A stretch of 64,000 nucleotides of DNA from Alistipes montrealensis (GCF_018362775.1 NZ_JAGYXY010000003.1:1-64000); one strand, 5' to 3'; counted from the first letter of the stretch, positions 9,092 to 17,956 are shown. A program made the numbers and translations. Notes: generated by a model not told the origin, from the letters alone.

Positions 9092-10803
9092 AACCCTTTA
9101 GCATACTCAATTACATCTACATATATCTGCGGAATATCGTCTTTTTCTAACTTCATTCCGATTAAAAGGCCAAGAGGTTGTGATTTATTTATAGAGAACC
9201 ATGTTGAATAAAAAGCCTTTAGATTCATAATATCTCGTTTATCTATATCTAATAATTTAAGACTGATGGATGTCGGAGCTGGCAGAAAATTATATTTTTT
9301 ATGAGCTCTCTTATTCAAAGCGGCGGCATCCAAGACTCGACTCTGACCGGCTGAATCAAACTCACAAACAATCTCACATAATTTATTCTCCTTTTCGGAA
9401 TCAATTAACCACATTAACTCAGCCTCAAAATCACGTGCTGTCGTTTTCCATAAATTAGGGATACCTGTAGGGGTATTATCTCCATCACTATCCCTAATTC
9501 CAACACATGGAATACCGAATTTCTCTGCTAACTGAATTAATTGCAAGACAGAATCCCCTCCAGCTTGGATAATACATATACCGTAATCATCTATATCCAC
9601 ACCACATTTTTGAGCAAAGAGAGGAAAACTACCATATTCGGAATCTCCTTCAACAAAAATGGCACATCTGGCAAAGAAAGCTTCTTTAATAAAAGGAAAG
9701 TGAAGTAGCAAATGTCTTTCGAGTTGTTCTCCAAGAGATAAGTTTGTTCCTGACACTATTTTGGTATTTATTCCATCTTTATAAAGTCGAATAATTTGCT
9801 TGAAATCATTGAGGATAATACTTGGTGAGTGTGTTGCAATGATTATTTGACCATCTATTCTATCAATTCCGAATAATTCTTTTATTAGTATCCTTAAATC
9901 AGAATCTTCATTATTAATAACTCTATTGAGATACTTAACAAGCGAACGTTGCATATAGGGATGTAAATGTATCTCTGGCTCGTCAAGCCCTAACACGACT
10001 GAAATAGATTTCTCCCCGGTGTCTTCATTAACAAAAACCCCAGTTTCACCCCGTTGGTCAGAGATTGTTTGAAGCTTATCCAAAATGGATAAAGTTACTA
10101 ATAATAAAAACTGGATTCCATATCCACACTTTGATAATGAACCCCCTTTATTATCCTGCAATGAGATGAGTTTTGGAAGCAATAGTGAAATATCGCCCTC
10201 TAAAACCGCCTTTATTTCATAGTCTTTAAACGATTTTATTTTCCCTAATTTAGTGTTTACGTTAGCTAACAAATTATCAGTAAATTCGGTATCAACCAAA
10301 TTGTTAGTATCAATATCTTTATCTGACAAATAATCTTTAATCATTCTTGATAAAAAACGCCCTACACCTCTGCTGCTATCAAAATTAATTTCGGATATGG
10401 GATTTCTTAACGAATCATAATATATAAAATTCAAGCATTTAATAAGAGCAGGGGAAATGTATGTTTCCGTCTCTAAATGATAGAACTCCATATTCTCATC
10501 TGGCGACACCTGCCTACAAACGATATTGATATATGTGTAATCATCTGCGTCAAATAAATCTTCAAAATGCCCAATTTCATCATTTGCAAGTTTAATTCGC
10601 ACCTTTACGGTTATAGGTAAATTTGCATCACTAAAGTCATCATAAGCAAACCCTCTACGCGTGAAAATTATATTTAGCAGGTTTAATATGTTTGATTTTC
10701 CTAAATTGTTTTCCCCAACTATGAAGTTGCATGATTCCTCTAATGCAATTGTTGCAGAATTTAAGTTTCTATAATTTTCAACAGAAAGTTCTTTTATTCT
10801 CAT
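9085..10803 (-). CDS. gajA: Gabija nuclease GajA (OLD-family ATPase with TOPRIM)
   Basis: The 572-residue protein begins with an ABC/SMC-like ATPase: Walker A GENNLGKSN (30-38), a signature region and Walker B LGLDEPEIHLHP. The C-terminal part is a TOPRIM nuclease domain with IFVEGDSEYG (first acidic Glu) and GIRDSDGDN (acidic pair). This is the domain order of GajA. In known systems the ATPase senses nucleotide depletion in infected cells and frees the TOPRIM domain to cleave DNA. All key residues are present, so the protein should be active. It is the promoter-proximal gene of the pair, in AT-rich DNA between ICE genes. Related OLD nucleases exist outside Gabija; the overlap with gajB makes this call firm. 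Confidence 0.87.
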   Translation of the reverse strand: MRIKELSVENYRNLNSATIALEESCNFIVGENNLGKSNILNLLNIIFTRRGFAYDDFSDANLPITVKVRIKLANDEIGHFEDLFDADDYTYINIVCRQVSPDENMEFYHLETETYISPALIKCLNFIYYDSLRNPISEINFDSSRGVGRFLSRMIKDYLSDKDIDTNNLVDTEFTDNLLANVNTKLGKIKSFKDYEIKAVLEGDISLLLPKLISLQDNKGGSLSKCGYGIQFLLLVTLSILDKLQTISDQRGETGVFVNEDTGEKSISVVLGLDEPEIHLHPYMQRSLVKYLNRVINNEDSDLRILIKELFGIDRIDGQIIIATHSPSIILNDFKQIIRLYKDGINTKIVSGTNLSLGEQLERHLLLHFPFIKEAFFARCAIFVEGDSEYGSFPLFAQKCGVDIDDYGICIIQAGGDSVLQLIQLAEKFGIPCVGIRDSDGDNTPTGIPNLWKTTARDFEAELMWLIDSEKENKLCEIVCEFDSAGQSRVLDAAALNKRAHKKYNFLPAPTSISLKLLDIDKRDIMNLKAFYSTWFSINKSQPLGLLIGMKLEKDDIPQIYVDVIEYAKGLC

Positions 10804-10855
10804 AGCCGTATAATTATTTGCAATATTTTATTTGTAAAGTTAATTATAAAAAAGC

Positions 10856-10890
10856 ACTTGACAATGTGATTATCAAGTGTTTTTCAATAT
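10856..10890. terminator. Hairpin between gajA and the integrase remnant
   Basis: CACTTGA and TCAAGTG form a 7-bp stem with an 11-nt loop, flanked by A- and T-rich runs on both sides. It may end leftward transcription from the integrase fragment before the defence pair. Confidence 0.5.
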
Positions 10891-10936
10891 TGTTGGCCTG
10901 AAATCGATTATACCGCTGCGCTTGCTTCATAATTTA

Positions 10937-11530
10937 TCAAAATTCTTTCAGCCATTCGAGGAGATTCTGATTCTTTTCCCATAAGCCAAGATTGTTGGAT
11001 TCAGGAGTTAGATCAACGTAGCTTTTCTCAAGTGCTTCTCTTTTCTGTTTGGAGTCGGCCCTTGCGTATATATCCGTTGTCTGAATGGATGTATGTCCCA
11101 GAATATCGCGTATATACACTAAATTCACCCCGGCTTGAAGCAAATGCATCGCTTTTGAGTGCCGTAAGGAGTGGCAACTTACCGATTCCGGAATTAAATC
11201 GGGATTGGCCGCTCTTGCCATATTCGCAAATGTCTTGAGTATGTATGTGACGCCGGATCTTGTCAGTTTTTCTCCGCGACTATTAAAAAACAGAGGGTGT
11301 TTCAATCGATATTCTTCCGTAAGATTATTTTCCTCCATATATCGTTTAAGAAGTTCTACTTGTTTTTCCATCAGTGGTACAATCCGGAACTTACGACCTT
11401 TACCGAAAAGTTTTAACGTATATGTGAATGACGTTATTCTGATGGAATTAGGCGTCAGGTCTATAATTCCTGAACGCGGGCACCGGTGTCATACATAAGC
11501 GCCAACAATGCAAGGTCTCTACGTCCTTTC
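10937..11530 (-). pseudogene. Tyrosine recombinase remnant (C-terminal part, frameshifted)
   Basis: The open frame 10937-11371 holds the catalytic C-terminus of a XerC-like integrase with HSLRHSKAMHL, ILGHTSIQTT and the Tyr in TDIYARAD. Reading further upstream in another frame gives GRRDLALLALMYDTGARVQE, the box I region, so a one-base deletion near 11458-11470 breaks the gene. The N-terminal DNA-binding part is absent. Near 11530 the sequence turns into part of an unrelated gene on the other strand. It is a leftover of an earlier insertion event that may have brought in the Gabija genes. The 3' end of the fragment includes an extra tail, SNNLGLWEKNQNLLEW. Confidence 0.75.
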
Positions 11531-11672
11531 CTCGGCCAGTTCTGTTCAGTCCGCGACGAAGAAACTGCTCGAAAAGGACATTATCACGGAGATTGGTAAA
11601 GTCTACTCGCTAACAGACAAACTATTTGCCATGTGGATCAACGGTATATACGGGGACAAATTTATCATTTAG
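11508..11672 (+). pseudogene. C-terminal fragment of an AAA ATPase
   Basis: A short + strand frame contains SSVQSATKKLLEKDI, followed by a winged-helix-like end (YSLTDKLFAMWING) and stops at 11672. This resembles the C-terminal winged helix of the archaeal-type AAA ATPases that are common in Bacteroidales genomes. No ATPase domain precedes it; instead the sequence runs into the integrase remnant. So an insertion or deletion has left only the last 45-55 codons. The assignment is from pattern only. Confidence 0.5.
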
Positions 11673-11702
11673 CTGATTTCTTGTATCGGCGTTTCAGAAA
11701 CC

Positions 11703-11735
11703 AAAAAATCGGCGGTTCGAATCCGCCGATTTTTT
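11703..11735. repeat. Perfect 13-bp inverted repeat with a tRNA T-arm-like core
   Basis: AAAAAATCGGCGG and CCGCCGATTTTTT enclose TTCGAAT. The core GGCGG-TTCGAAT-CCGCC fits a tRNA T-stem and loop, so it may be a scar of integration at a tRNA 3' end. It would also work as a terminator in both directions. Confidence 0.55.
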
Positions 11736-11757
11736 GCGTACATAAATAAATGTATTA

Positions 11758-11949
11758 TCAGTCTTTTTTGTGCCGGTCGCATTGTAATTTCTGCAACTGC
11801 CGAAGCATATAGGCGTGGTTTTCACCTACGGTATGCCCCGATTCCATCTTATAGGGGCTTCCGGCACATTCCCGACACTGTTTTATCGCTTTGCGGATAT
11901 TGGTTACGATTACCGTATTTCCCACGATGTCTTTAATCGTTCTTTCCAT
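11758..11949 (-). CDS. Small hypothetical protein of the ICE operon
   Basis: The protein has 63 residues and contains CRECAGSPYKMESGHT, so two Cys and one His could bind a metal, but the rest does not match a family that I know. It is the last gene of the long leftward accessory operon and its start lies four bases before the stop of the next upstream gene, which supports translation as part of that operon. Confidence 0.55.
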   Translation of the reverse strand: MERTIKDIVGNTVIVTNIRKAIKQCRECAGSPYKMESGHTVGENHAYMLRQLQKLQCDRHKKD

Positions 11950-11953
11950 GTTT

Positions 11954-12619
11954 TTATGCTTTTAGAGATTGATACCAGCTCTCCCGGTAGCGGTCGCCGA
12001 TAATATTGAACGTGCCGCTACGGCCGCAGTTATCGGCATGGCTTCGGGCTTCCTGTTCCGAGCCGAATTCGCCTAACTTGTCGAAACCGACGAACAGTTT
12101 GTAGATGTCGGGGTTAACCCGGTGTTTTTCGACCTCTTTTCGCAAGAGGGCGTAAAGGTCGGCATAGTTGGCCCTTTTCTGCGCCAATTTCTCTTTGGCG
12201 CAGCGCAGCTGTTCGTCCGTCGCCGAGTCGAAGAACAGGTCGTTATAGGTCATATAATGCACATATTCCGTGATCCTGCGTTCAGTCTTGGTGATTTGCG
12301 CCTTGGCTGCCGCCACGCGGGAGAGCAGGAGGCCGAAGCCCGTTTGCAGGCCCGTGCGCTTGTCGTAGTAACAATAGAATATCTGCACCCTCTTGCGGGG
12401 ATAGTGGCAGACAAGTGCGGCCCTGCGCCACTCGATGAGCCACCGCCAGCGGTCGAGCATCCTGCGGGGGATGTCGATTTTGTGGAGGACGACCCGACTG
12501 CGGTCGTCCTCACGGTACTCGAAGGTGATATACACCCAATGGTCGATTTGCAGCTCCCGTTCGGCACGGGCAAGGTCTTTAGCCTCCTGCACCCAATCAT
12601 ATACCTGTTTATGTGCCAT
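11954..12619 (-). CDS. Hypothetical ICE protein, 221 aa
   Basis: This soluble protein is rich in Arg and Tyr and contains a predicted helical segment around residues 110-170 (KAQITKTERRITEY, then AKEKLAQKRANYADLYALL). The C-terminus resembles a small DUF-type repeat (GEFGSEQEARSHADNCGRSGTF). I do not recognise it. It sits between the 63-aa and the 163-aa genes with gaps of four and three bases, so it is in the same transcript. No signal peptide or membrane segment is seen. Confidence 0.65.
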   Translation of the reverse strand: MAHKQVYDWVQEAKDLARAERELQIDHWVYITFEYREDDRSRVVLHKIDIPRRMLDRWRWLIEWRRAALVCHYPRKRVQIFYCYYDKRTGLQTGFGLLLSRVAAAKAQITKTERRITEYVHYMTYNDLFFDSATDEQLRCAKEKLAQKRANYADLYALLRKEVEKHRVNPDIYKLFVGFDKLGEFGSEQEARSHADNCGRSGTFNIIGDRYRESWYQSLKA

Positions 12620-12622
12620 GTC

Positions 12623-13111
12623 CTATGCCGTTTTCAGGGTTTTAATCTCCGTGTGCTTCTCCAGCCATTCGCGGACGCTCCTCATGTTGTATTCCGAGGT
12701 AATAACCGCCGTGCGGTCGCCGATTTGCGTAAAACGGGTGCTTTCGTAGCTATCGACCCACTCTTTGAGCGTGGCAACTCCCCATGCCTGCGAATCGTCG
12801 AAAATATGCCGCTCCAGCGTGCGGATAGGCTCGGCGAAAGTTATAACTAATGTTTCATAGTTGGGGACAATAGGTTCCGGCAACAGCCGGACGTATTGCA
12901 ACGATCTGCCGTCGTCCTCCCTGTAGCCCTGCGACCAGCCGCTATACAAAATCTCTTGCCCCCAGCACTGGGGTTTGTCATAGCGTACCTTAATCTCTGC
13001 CGTATATTTTGTCAGCATTATATCCTCGATAACACCCGTTACCACCGTTCCGAAACTGATGCACTCGCACCGCCGCCCGATAAGGTCTTTGTTTACATCT
13101 GCTGTTTTCAT
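12623..13111 (-). CDS. Hypothetical ICE protein, 162 aa
   Basis: I take the start at ATG 13111 (MKTADVNKDLIGRRCE) rather than 13138, because the upstream bases belong to a GC-rich intergenic hairpin. The N-terminal half looks like a small beta barrel (GTVVTGVIEDIMLTKYTAEI), perhaps a Tudor or KOW-like fold; this is inference. The C-terminal half is helical. It is followed three bases later by the next gene of the operon. Confidence 0.6.
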   Translation of the reverse strand: MKTADVNKDLIGRRCECISFGTVVTGVIEDIMLTKYTAEIKVRYDKPQCWGQEILYSGWSQGYREDDGRSLQYVRLLPEPIVPNYETLVITFAEPIRTLERHIFDDSQAWGVATLKEWVDSYESTRFTQIGDRTAVITSEYNMRSVREWLEKHTEIKTLKTA

Positions 13112-13127
13112 AATCGTTCCGTTTTGT

Positions 13128-13148
13128 GGGCCGGGCAAAGCCCGGCCC
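13128..13148. terminator. GC-rich intergenic hairpin
   Basis: GGGCCGGGC and GCCCGGCCC form a perfect 9-bp stem with the loop AAA. There is no T-tract, so it may stabilise or process the operon mRNA rather than end it. Related hairpins lie at 17441 and 17957 in the same operon. Confidence 0.5.
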
Positions 13149-13159
13149 GATTATCGCTA

Positions 13160-13788
13160 TTATCTGATTAATGTTTGGGCGATGCCGCAAGGTCGGTTGT
13201 TGTCCTGCCTTTTGATAGCTTCGCCGATGAGCCACGCGAAACGCTCGCGGAGAAAATCTTCGGATTTACCCGCATGACACGTCCATCCCCTTTCCTTTTC
13301 GTGCTGTGCGGCCTGCTCCTGCAATATAGGCAGGTAGCGCGGGCTGTCGCGCCGTCCATCTGGAGGTAGTCTTTCGTGCCCTTGTGCCGGAACGATACGA
13401 GGCAATAGTTCTCCGGGTATAACCGGATCGTTTCGGTCGATTTTTCGTAGAAGCAAGCTACGAGGTATCTGTCGCCCGTTTCCCGGCGGGTGAAACTGCC
13501 GTGGCAGTATATCTCTATCGTGTCCGATATGCGGATGCCCTCGCCGTATTCCGTGCGGAACTCCTGCTCGATGCGCCGGAGGGCATCGGGCAATGACGGG
13601 AACCGGGCGTCTATGTTTATCGCCTTGGTCTTTCCGTCCGCGTCCCGTACCTTATGGGCGATACGTATGATGTACCTGTTATCCGGCAATGATTTTACCT
13701 CGATATGGTAATTCCAATGGCTGTTAATCGCATTATTTGTATTGTAGTTGTTCGTACAACCTTGTCTCTGCAAATAGATTGTTTTCAT
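13160..13788 (-). pseudogene. Hypothetical ICE protein, frameshifted near its middle
   Basis: From ATG 13788 the frame reads MKTIYLQRQGC to GTKDYLQMDG and then becomes an Arg/Ser/Lys-rich, unprotein-like tail. Shifting frame at 13348-13353 gives RDSPRYLPILQEQ, then SEDFLRERFAWLIGEAIKR, ending at 13160, which looks like real helical protein. One base has been lost. The restored protein would have about 209 residues. The function is unknown. The N-terminal half is beta-rich (HWNYHIEVKSLPDNRYIIRI). Confidence 0.6.
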
Positions 13789-13799
13789 GTCGTTGTCTG

Positions 13800-14024
13800 T
13801 TATTTATATATTTCGAAATTGGTCAGAATGGCGGTTTGCCGCTCTTCGTTGTATGTGCCGGAACAATGCAGTTTCCCGCATAAGGCGGAAAATTGTTTTT
13901 CCGTAATACCGAAAACGGTTATCGCCGCATGGTCGAATCGGCAAATATCGACTTGGTATTTCGTTTTCAATCGGTTGAAAACCTCGTAGGTTTTTCGTTC
14001 TCTTTCATTAAGTTGCTTTTCCAT
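13800..14024 (-). CDS. Small hypothetical ICE protein, 74 aa
   Basis: The compact protein reads MEKQLNERERKTYEVF and goes on with VDICRFDHAAITVFGITE. The start is ATG 14024; a GTG directly before it is a less likely choice. It lies 11 bp upstream of the frameshifted gene and 11 bp after the 102-aa gene. I do not recognise the family. Confidence 0.55.
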   Translation of the reverse strand: MEKQLNERERKTYEVFNRLKTKYQVDICRFDHAAITVFGITEKQFSALCGKLHCSGTYNEERQTAILTNFEIYK

Positions 14025-14035
14025 CACAGTATAGG

Positions 14036-14344
14036 TTAAATTAATTCTGCTTTCGTGTTAGTGACACTGCCCCAAAATGCGCCGTTACGATAATAGGCCG
14101 AGCCGTTACGCCAATTACTGCGTCGCCGCAGTTTGGCTGTATCGGGCGGGCATATATGGATCGTGGTTGTGCGGAGGTCGTGGCCCAGCGTTACGATAAG
14201 AGCGCATCCGCGCCATATTTCGGTCGCTGTTCGGAATCCGGTCTTATTTGCGGTTAGCTGTACGGCATGACCGACGGCCCGCTGTACCTGCTTATCCGCT
14301 TTCTCCATTAGCCTGCGGCTGTCCGCTTCATAGATGACATTCAT
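14036..14344 (-). CDS. Hypothetical ICE protein, 102 aa
   Basis: The protein reads MNVIYEADSRRLMEKADKQV and contains TIHICPPDTAKLRRRSNW. It is basic and soluble, with no recognised domain. It is the third gene after the PcfJ paralogs in the leftward operon. Its start lies 32 bp from the end of the first pcfJ-like gene. Confidence 0.55.
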   Translation of the reverse strand: MNVIYEADSRRLMEKADKQVQRAVGHAVQLTANKTGFRTATEIWRGCALIVTLGHDLRTTTIHICPPDTAKLRRRSNWRNGSAYYRNGAFWGSVTNTKAELI

Positions 14345-14375
14345 AAGCGATGACGATTTTTATTGCCGTATTCCG

Positions 14376-15644
14376 TTATGCCGTCATTCGTCGCTCGATA
14401 AGCGGCATATTACGCCGCACAAGGGCTACGATTTGCTTGTGGTAGGGACTGCTCGTATTACATATTCCCCGGCTCTGTATGACCGTAAGCCGGGACAGCG
14501 ACACCTCGACCGTTTCCAGCCTTTCGCCTTCCATCGTGGCCGAGAGAATGAGTGAATCGGGCTTTTTGTGATAGTCGTTTGTAAAAACGCAATGGTGCAT
14601 GGCTTCACCCTCCTGCCGTATCTGCTCGATGCTCTCCAGCACCCGGACATGGATTTTTCCGTCCGTGAGGTCGATGCCGAAAAAGCGGCCTTTTTCTTCT
14701 TTATACCGCTCCTCGTACTGCATAGCTTCCCGAATGCGCTCCTGCTCTTTCTGCTTGCGGTAATATTCCATTTTCAACAGCACATAGCGGTCGTGTTCTG
14801 TCCGCAGGTTGGCGGGACACACGTACCGGGCGTTTCGCAGGTCTTTGTCGAAAAAGCGCAGCAGGTCGATATAATCGCACCACATTCCGGCATCGGTGAT
14901 TGAGTATCCGTTGCGGAGTACGATACGGATGGACGGCCAATAGTCGCCTATCTTGCAGGCTGTCGTGGCAAAGTGTTTTAGAAGCGTAATTCGTTCCGCT
15001 TTCAGCAGGGTTTCGGCACGGCTGTCGCGCAGCAGGGCGCAAAACATTTCCGACGGTGAGATGTTGTAAAACCGTCCGGCATAACCGCTCCGCCGCAATT
15101 CGGGAATCAGTTTCGGCTTGGGATATATATGCCGGGGATGTATGGCGTATAACGGTTTATAAGGACGCAGTTCCAGCGGGCTGTCGTACTGCCAGCCCGT
15201 TGCGAATGAAAACTCCGGGCGAAGCCGTGCGCGGACAGCATGCCGACCGTCGGGGGCTATCCAATGCTGTACGACCTCGGAAACGGTATATCGGGATGGC
15301 TGGCCTATCCATGCGTAATAAGCTACGTATACGAAGCGGAGCACCTGCAATCCCCTATGTGCGGTTATAAAGCAGGCATAATGTTCCATATTGTACGATC
15401 TGCGTAAAGAGCACTCGTCGATAGTCAGCCGGGTGCGGCATACAGGACAGATGCAATGCCCCTGCGCGGTTTTGTCCGTCCATGCGTGTCCGCACTCGGC
15501 GCACGTGATAACGCCCTTTTTCGTCTGGCGACCGTAATGAGTAATACATCGGTCGCCAGCCCACTTTATTTGTTTGTCGGTCAGCGGCCGGAGCGGCCGG
15601 GCCGCATCCGCTACTTGTCGTTCGTATTCGTTTCTCGGTTGCAT
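14376..15644 (-). CDS. pcfJ: PcfJ-like protein, paralog 1
   Basis: The 422-residue protein has an N-terminal zinc ribbon (CAECGHAW, later CICPVCRTRL), a central helical region and the conserved C-terminal block EAMHHCVFTNDYHKKPDSLI, which marks PcfJ. PcfJ proteins are carried on conjugative plasmids and ICEs of Firmicutes and Bacteroidetes and were named from pCF10; their biochemical role is unsettled. This copy lies 24 bp downstream of a close paralog and differs mainly by deletions in the middle and by TNDYHK in place of GGYYNK after the HHC motif. Its start MQPRNEYERQ matches the start of the paralog. Confidence 0.8.
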   Translation of the reverse strand: MQPRNEYERQVADAARPLRPLTDKQIKWAGDRCITHYGRQTKKGVITCAECGHAWTDKTAQGHCICPVCRTRLTIDECSLRRSYNMEHYACFITAHRGLQVLRFVYVAYYAWIGQPSRYTVSEVVQHWIAPDGRHAVRARLRPEFSFATGWQYDSPLELRPYKPLYAIHPRHIYPKPKLIPELRRSGYAGRFYNISPSEMFCALLRDSRAETLLKAERITLLKHFATTACKIGDYWPSIRIVLRNGYSITDAGMWCDYIDLLRFFDKDLRNARYVCPANLRTEHDRYVLLKMEYYRKQKEQERIREAMQYEERYKEEKGRFFGIDLTDGKIHVRVLESIEQIRQEGEAMHHCVFTNDYHKKPDSLILSATMEGERLETVEVSLSRLTVIQSRGICNTSSPYHKQIVALVRRNMPLIERRMTA

Positions 15645-15668
15645 AATTATCGTATTTGGGATTAGAAA

Positions 15669-16982
15669 TTAGGCGGTGATACGTTCTTCGATGAGCCGCA
15701 TATTGCTGTTTACGAGTTCCACGATACGATCGTGGTATTCCGTGAGTTGGTTGCATGCACCGCGACATTGGATAACTTTGAGTTGCATTATGGAGACCTC
15801 GACCGTTTCGATACGTTTATCGTCGATGGTCGCCGAAAGGATCAGGGAATCGAGTTTGTTATAGTAGCCGCCAACACAATGGTGCATGGCCTGTCCTTCT
15901 GCGATAAGATCGTCTACGCTTACAAGAGCACGAACACGGATACGCCCGTCCGAAAGCACGAGATCGCTGAATTTGGTTCTGTCCTCGTTATATCGCATCT
16001 TTCTTTTAAGCATGTGACGGTTGTATGCTTCTTCCTGCCGTCTGCGTTCCGCGGCCATTTCTTTCTGAATCTGTGCCTGCTGTCTCGAACAATAATAGTC
16101 ATGGGCTGCTTTGAGATCGTCGGGGCACACGTATTTTGGATTGTGCAGGTCTTTTCCGAAATAGCGCAGGGCGTCGAGATAGTCGCACCACAAGGTCGCA
16201 TCTTCAATTTTATATCCATTGCGGGATGCAATTCTGATGGAGGGCCAATAATTGTCGAGGTTCCGCCCCCGGTCATGCAGATACAGACGCAGCAGGTCGC
16301 TATGGCCCATTTTAAGCAAGGATTCGACGCGGTTATCTCCCAGCAGAGTACAGAATAAGGTCTTGGGATTCACTCCGTAAAATCCGCCTTTATAACCCGT
16401 CCGTTTCAATTCCGGAATAAGTTTCATACGCGGGTAGGCCGTGTCCGTATAAATCCGGTCATAAACATTTATATAGAATTTGTTGTTGGTATTCTCCTTA
16501 CGCAGTTCCATCGGGGTAGAATAAATCCACGAATCAATATAATAGCATCCCATTGTCTGCCGGAGCAAAGCCAATGTGCAATGTTTGCCGTCGGGGGCTA
16601 TCCAACGTTGCATGACCTCGACGTGGAAATAGTGCGGCGTCCGCCCTATTTTGGCGTAATAATGCACCTTGAATATCCGGATGACCTGCAAGCCGTCGCA
16701 GGTCGTAATATAGGTGGCATATCCTTCCTGGTTGAATTTCTGCTTGCGGGTGTCCTCAATGCGCAGTCGTGTCCGGCAGGCCGGGCAGGTGCAATGTTTC
16801 TGTTTGGTATCGTTGTAAAACACCTCTCCGCAGTCGAGGCAGGTAACGATACCTTTGCTTGAACGGCGTCCCACCGCTTCGACGACTTTAGTATAGGCCC
16901 AGCGTTCCTGCGCCGGGGTCAATGGCGGCAATTTCTTACTTGCTTCGACGGCTTTCTTCTGAAACTTGGTTCTCGGTTGCAT
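15669..16982 (-). CDS. pcfJ: PcfJ-like protein, paralog 2
   Basis: The 437-residue protein has a zinc ribbon (CLDCGEVF and CTCPACRTRLR, roughly residues 49-80), a long middle part, an Arg/Lys/Gln-rich helical stretch (QIQKEMAAERRRQEEAYN) and the PcfJ block GQAMHHCVGGYYNKLDSLIL near the C-terminus. It directly follows pcfK in the operon, the order seen in related elements. With the next gene it forms a tandem duplicated pair, which share the start MQPR and the end ERRMTA or ERITA. The family call is firm; the function of PcfJ is not known. Confidence 0.85.
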   Translation of the reverse strand: MQPRTKFQKKAVEASKKLPPLTPAQERWAYTKVVEAVGRRSSKGIVTCLDCGEVFYNDTKQKHCTCPACRTRLRIEDTRKQKFNQEGYATYITTCDGLQVIRIFKVHYYAKIGRTPHYFHVEVMQRWIAPDGKHCTLALLRQTMGCYYIDSWIYSTPMELRKENTNNKFYINVYDRIYTDTAYPRMKLIPELKRTGYKGGFYGVNPKTLFCTLLGDNRVESLLKMGHSDLLRLYLHDRGRNLDNYWPSIRIASRNGYKIEDATLWCDYLDALRYFGKDLHNPKYVCPDDLKAAHDYYCSRQQAQIQKEMAAERRRQEEAYNRHMLKRKMRYNEDRTKFSDLVLSDGRIRVRALVSVDDLIAEGQAMHHCVGGYYNKLDSLILSATIDDKRIETVEVSIMQLKVIQCRGACNQLTEYHDRIVELVNSNMRLIEERITA

Positions 16983-16999
16983 GGCTTCTCGGAATTAGG

Positions 17000-17419
17000 T
17001 TAGAATAAGGATTGCTGATTGGCGGCATCGGTAGGTTTGGGCCTGTTCCGCCCTTGCGTGAGTTTCTTGTAGGCTTCGTCCTGCGCCCGTTGCATGGCCT
17101 TTGCCCGTGCTTGGGCCTTTTCTTCTTCGGTGAGTTGAATTGTGTGGTTTACCACGACCTTGCAATTTGTGAGCGGTTTGCCGATCTCGATGTCGTCCTC
17201 GTCGTAGTAGTGCATGGCCAGTGAGTAGATTTCATCGTCTGCAAAGCCATTGCATCCGCTCTGCTTCACGTAATTGAGGATATAGGTGATACAGTCGTCG
17301 ATGTTCTTCTTTGGGCTGGCATACCGGGGCGCAAAGAGTTCATCTTCCTGCGCACGACTGCGCAAATAGTTTTGGATCGTCTGTTTGAAATAGTCCGTTG
17401 CTTTATTTTCTTGTGCCAT
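17000..17419 (-). CDS. pcfK: PcfK-like protein
   Basis: The protein has 139 residues. It contains SPKKNIDDCITYILNYVKQS, then DDEIYSLAMHYYDED and a basic, Gln-rich helical tail (KAQARAKAMQRAQDEAYKK). This is the pattern of PcfK, which is found next to PcfJ on conjugative elements. It is probably cytoplasmic and forms a complex or shares a pathway with PcfJ; this is inferred from their constant pairing. The start at 17419 is preceded by a short spacer with a GC hairpin. Confidence 0.8.
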   Translation of the reverse strand: MAQENKATDYFKQTIQNYLRSRAQEDELFAPRYASPKKNIDDCITYILNYVKQSGCNGFADDEIYSLAMHYYDEDDIEIGKPLTNCKVVVNHTIQLTEEEKAQARAKAMQRAQDEAYKKLTQGRNRPKPTDAANQQSLF

Positions 17420-17440
17420 AATCGTCTGTTATTGTGTGTG

Positions 17441-17457
17441 GGCAGGGCTACCGCCCT
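17441..17457. repeat. Intergenic hairpin, AGGGC-TACC-GCCCT
   Basis: A 5-bp GC stem with the loop TACC lies just upstream of pcfK. The same loop sequence occurs in the larger hairpin at 17957-17975, so this is a recurring spacer element in the operon. Confidence 0.4.
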
Positions 17458-17470
17458 CTGATGAATTGAA

Positions 17471-17943
17471 TTAGGACAGCCAATAGTCTATGTCTGCGTT
17501 AGAGAGGGCGTAAATGTCCCTTACGCCGTTGAGAAATTCCGCATAATCCTGCCGGAAGCAAGCGTTGCGTTCCCATGTATTCACCCCGTGCGGATTGTCT
17601 GTTTCCCATTGTTCGATAAACTCGCTGTTCGCCTTTAGGAATCGGCGGAAGCGGATGATTTCGGGAGGTTCGGGGGTATTGTCGGGCAGGAAAAACACGC
17701 TTGCGCGCAATTCCCCCGTTTGCGGGTTTCGTGTGAACAACTGCGGATTATTGCCCAACCAAATATAACTGCCCTCTATGCCGTACCGCTGTGTAATGGC
17801 AGGAATATCTATGGCGGTATGAAAGGAGAAAGGAGTTGCTTTGACCGTATTGCGCCGGATGTATTCGCCCTCTTTAAGTACGACCTTTACACCGGGTTGG
17901 GGGGGGCTGTTTGGTTGATATATTCGGTAAGCGTCATGTTCAT
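17471..17943 (-). pseudogene. Hypothetical ICE gene with a frame break in a run of eight G
   Basis: From ATG 17943 or 17937 the frame reads MTLTEYINQT and then meets a stop just past a run of eight C (G on the + strand, 17899-17906). With nine C the frame continues as PGVKVVLKEGEYIRRN, TAIDIPAITQRYGIEGSYIW and on to 17471. So the gene is out of frame by one base in a homopolymer. The restored protein would have about 157 residues and no domain I recognise. Slippage in such a run could switch the gene on and off, or the run may simply be misread. Confidence 0.6.
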
Positions 17944-17956
17944 TTGATTCGTGGGG

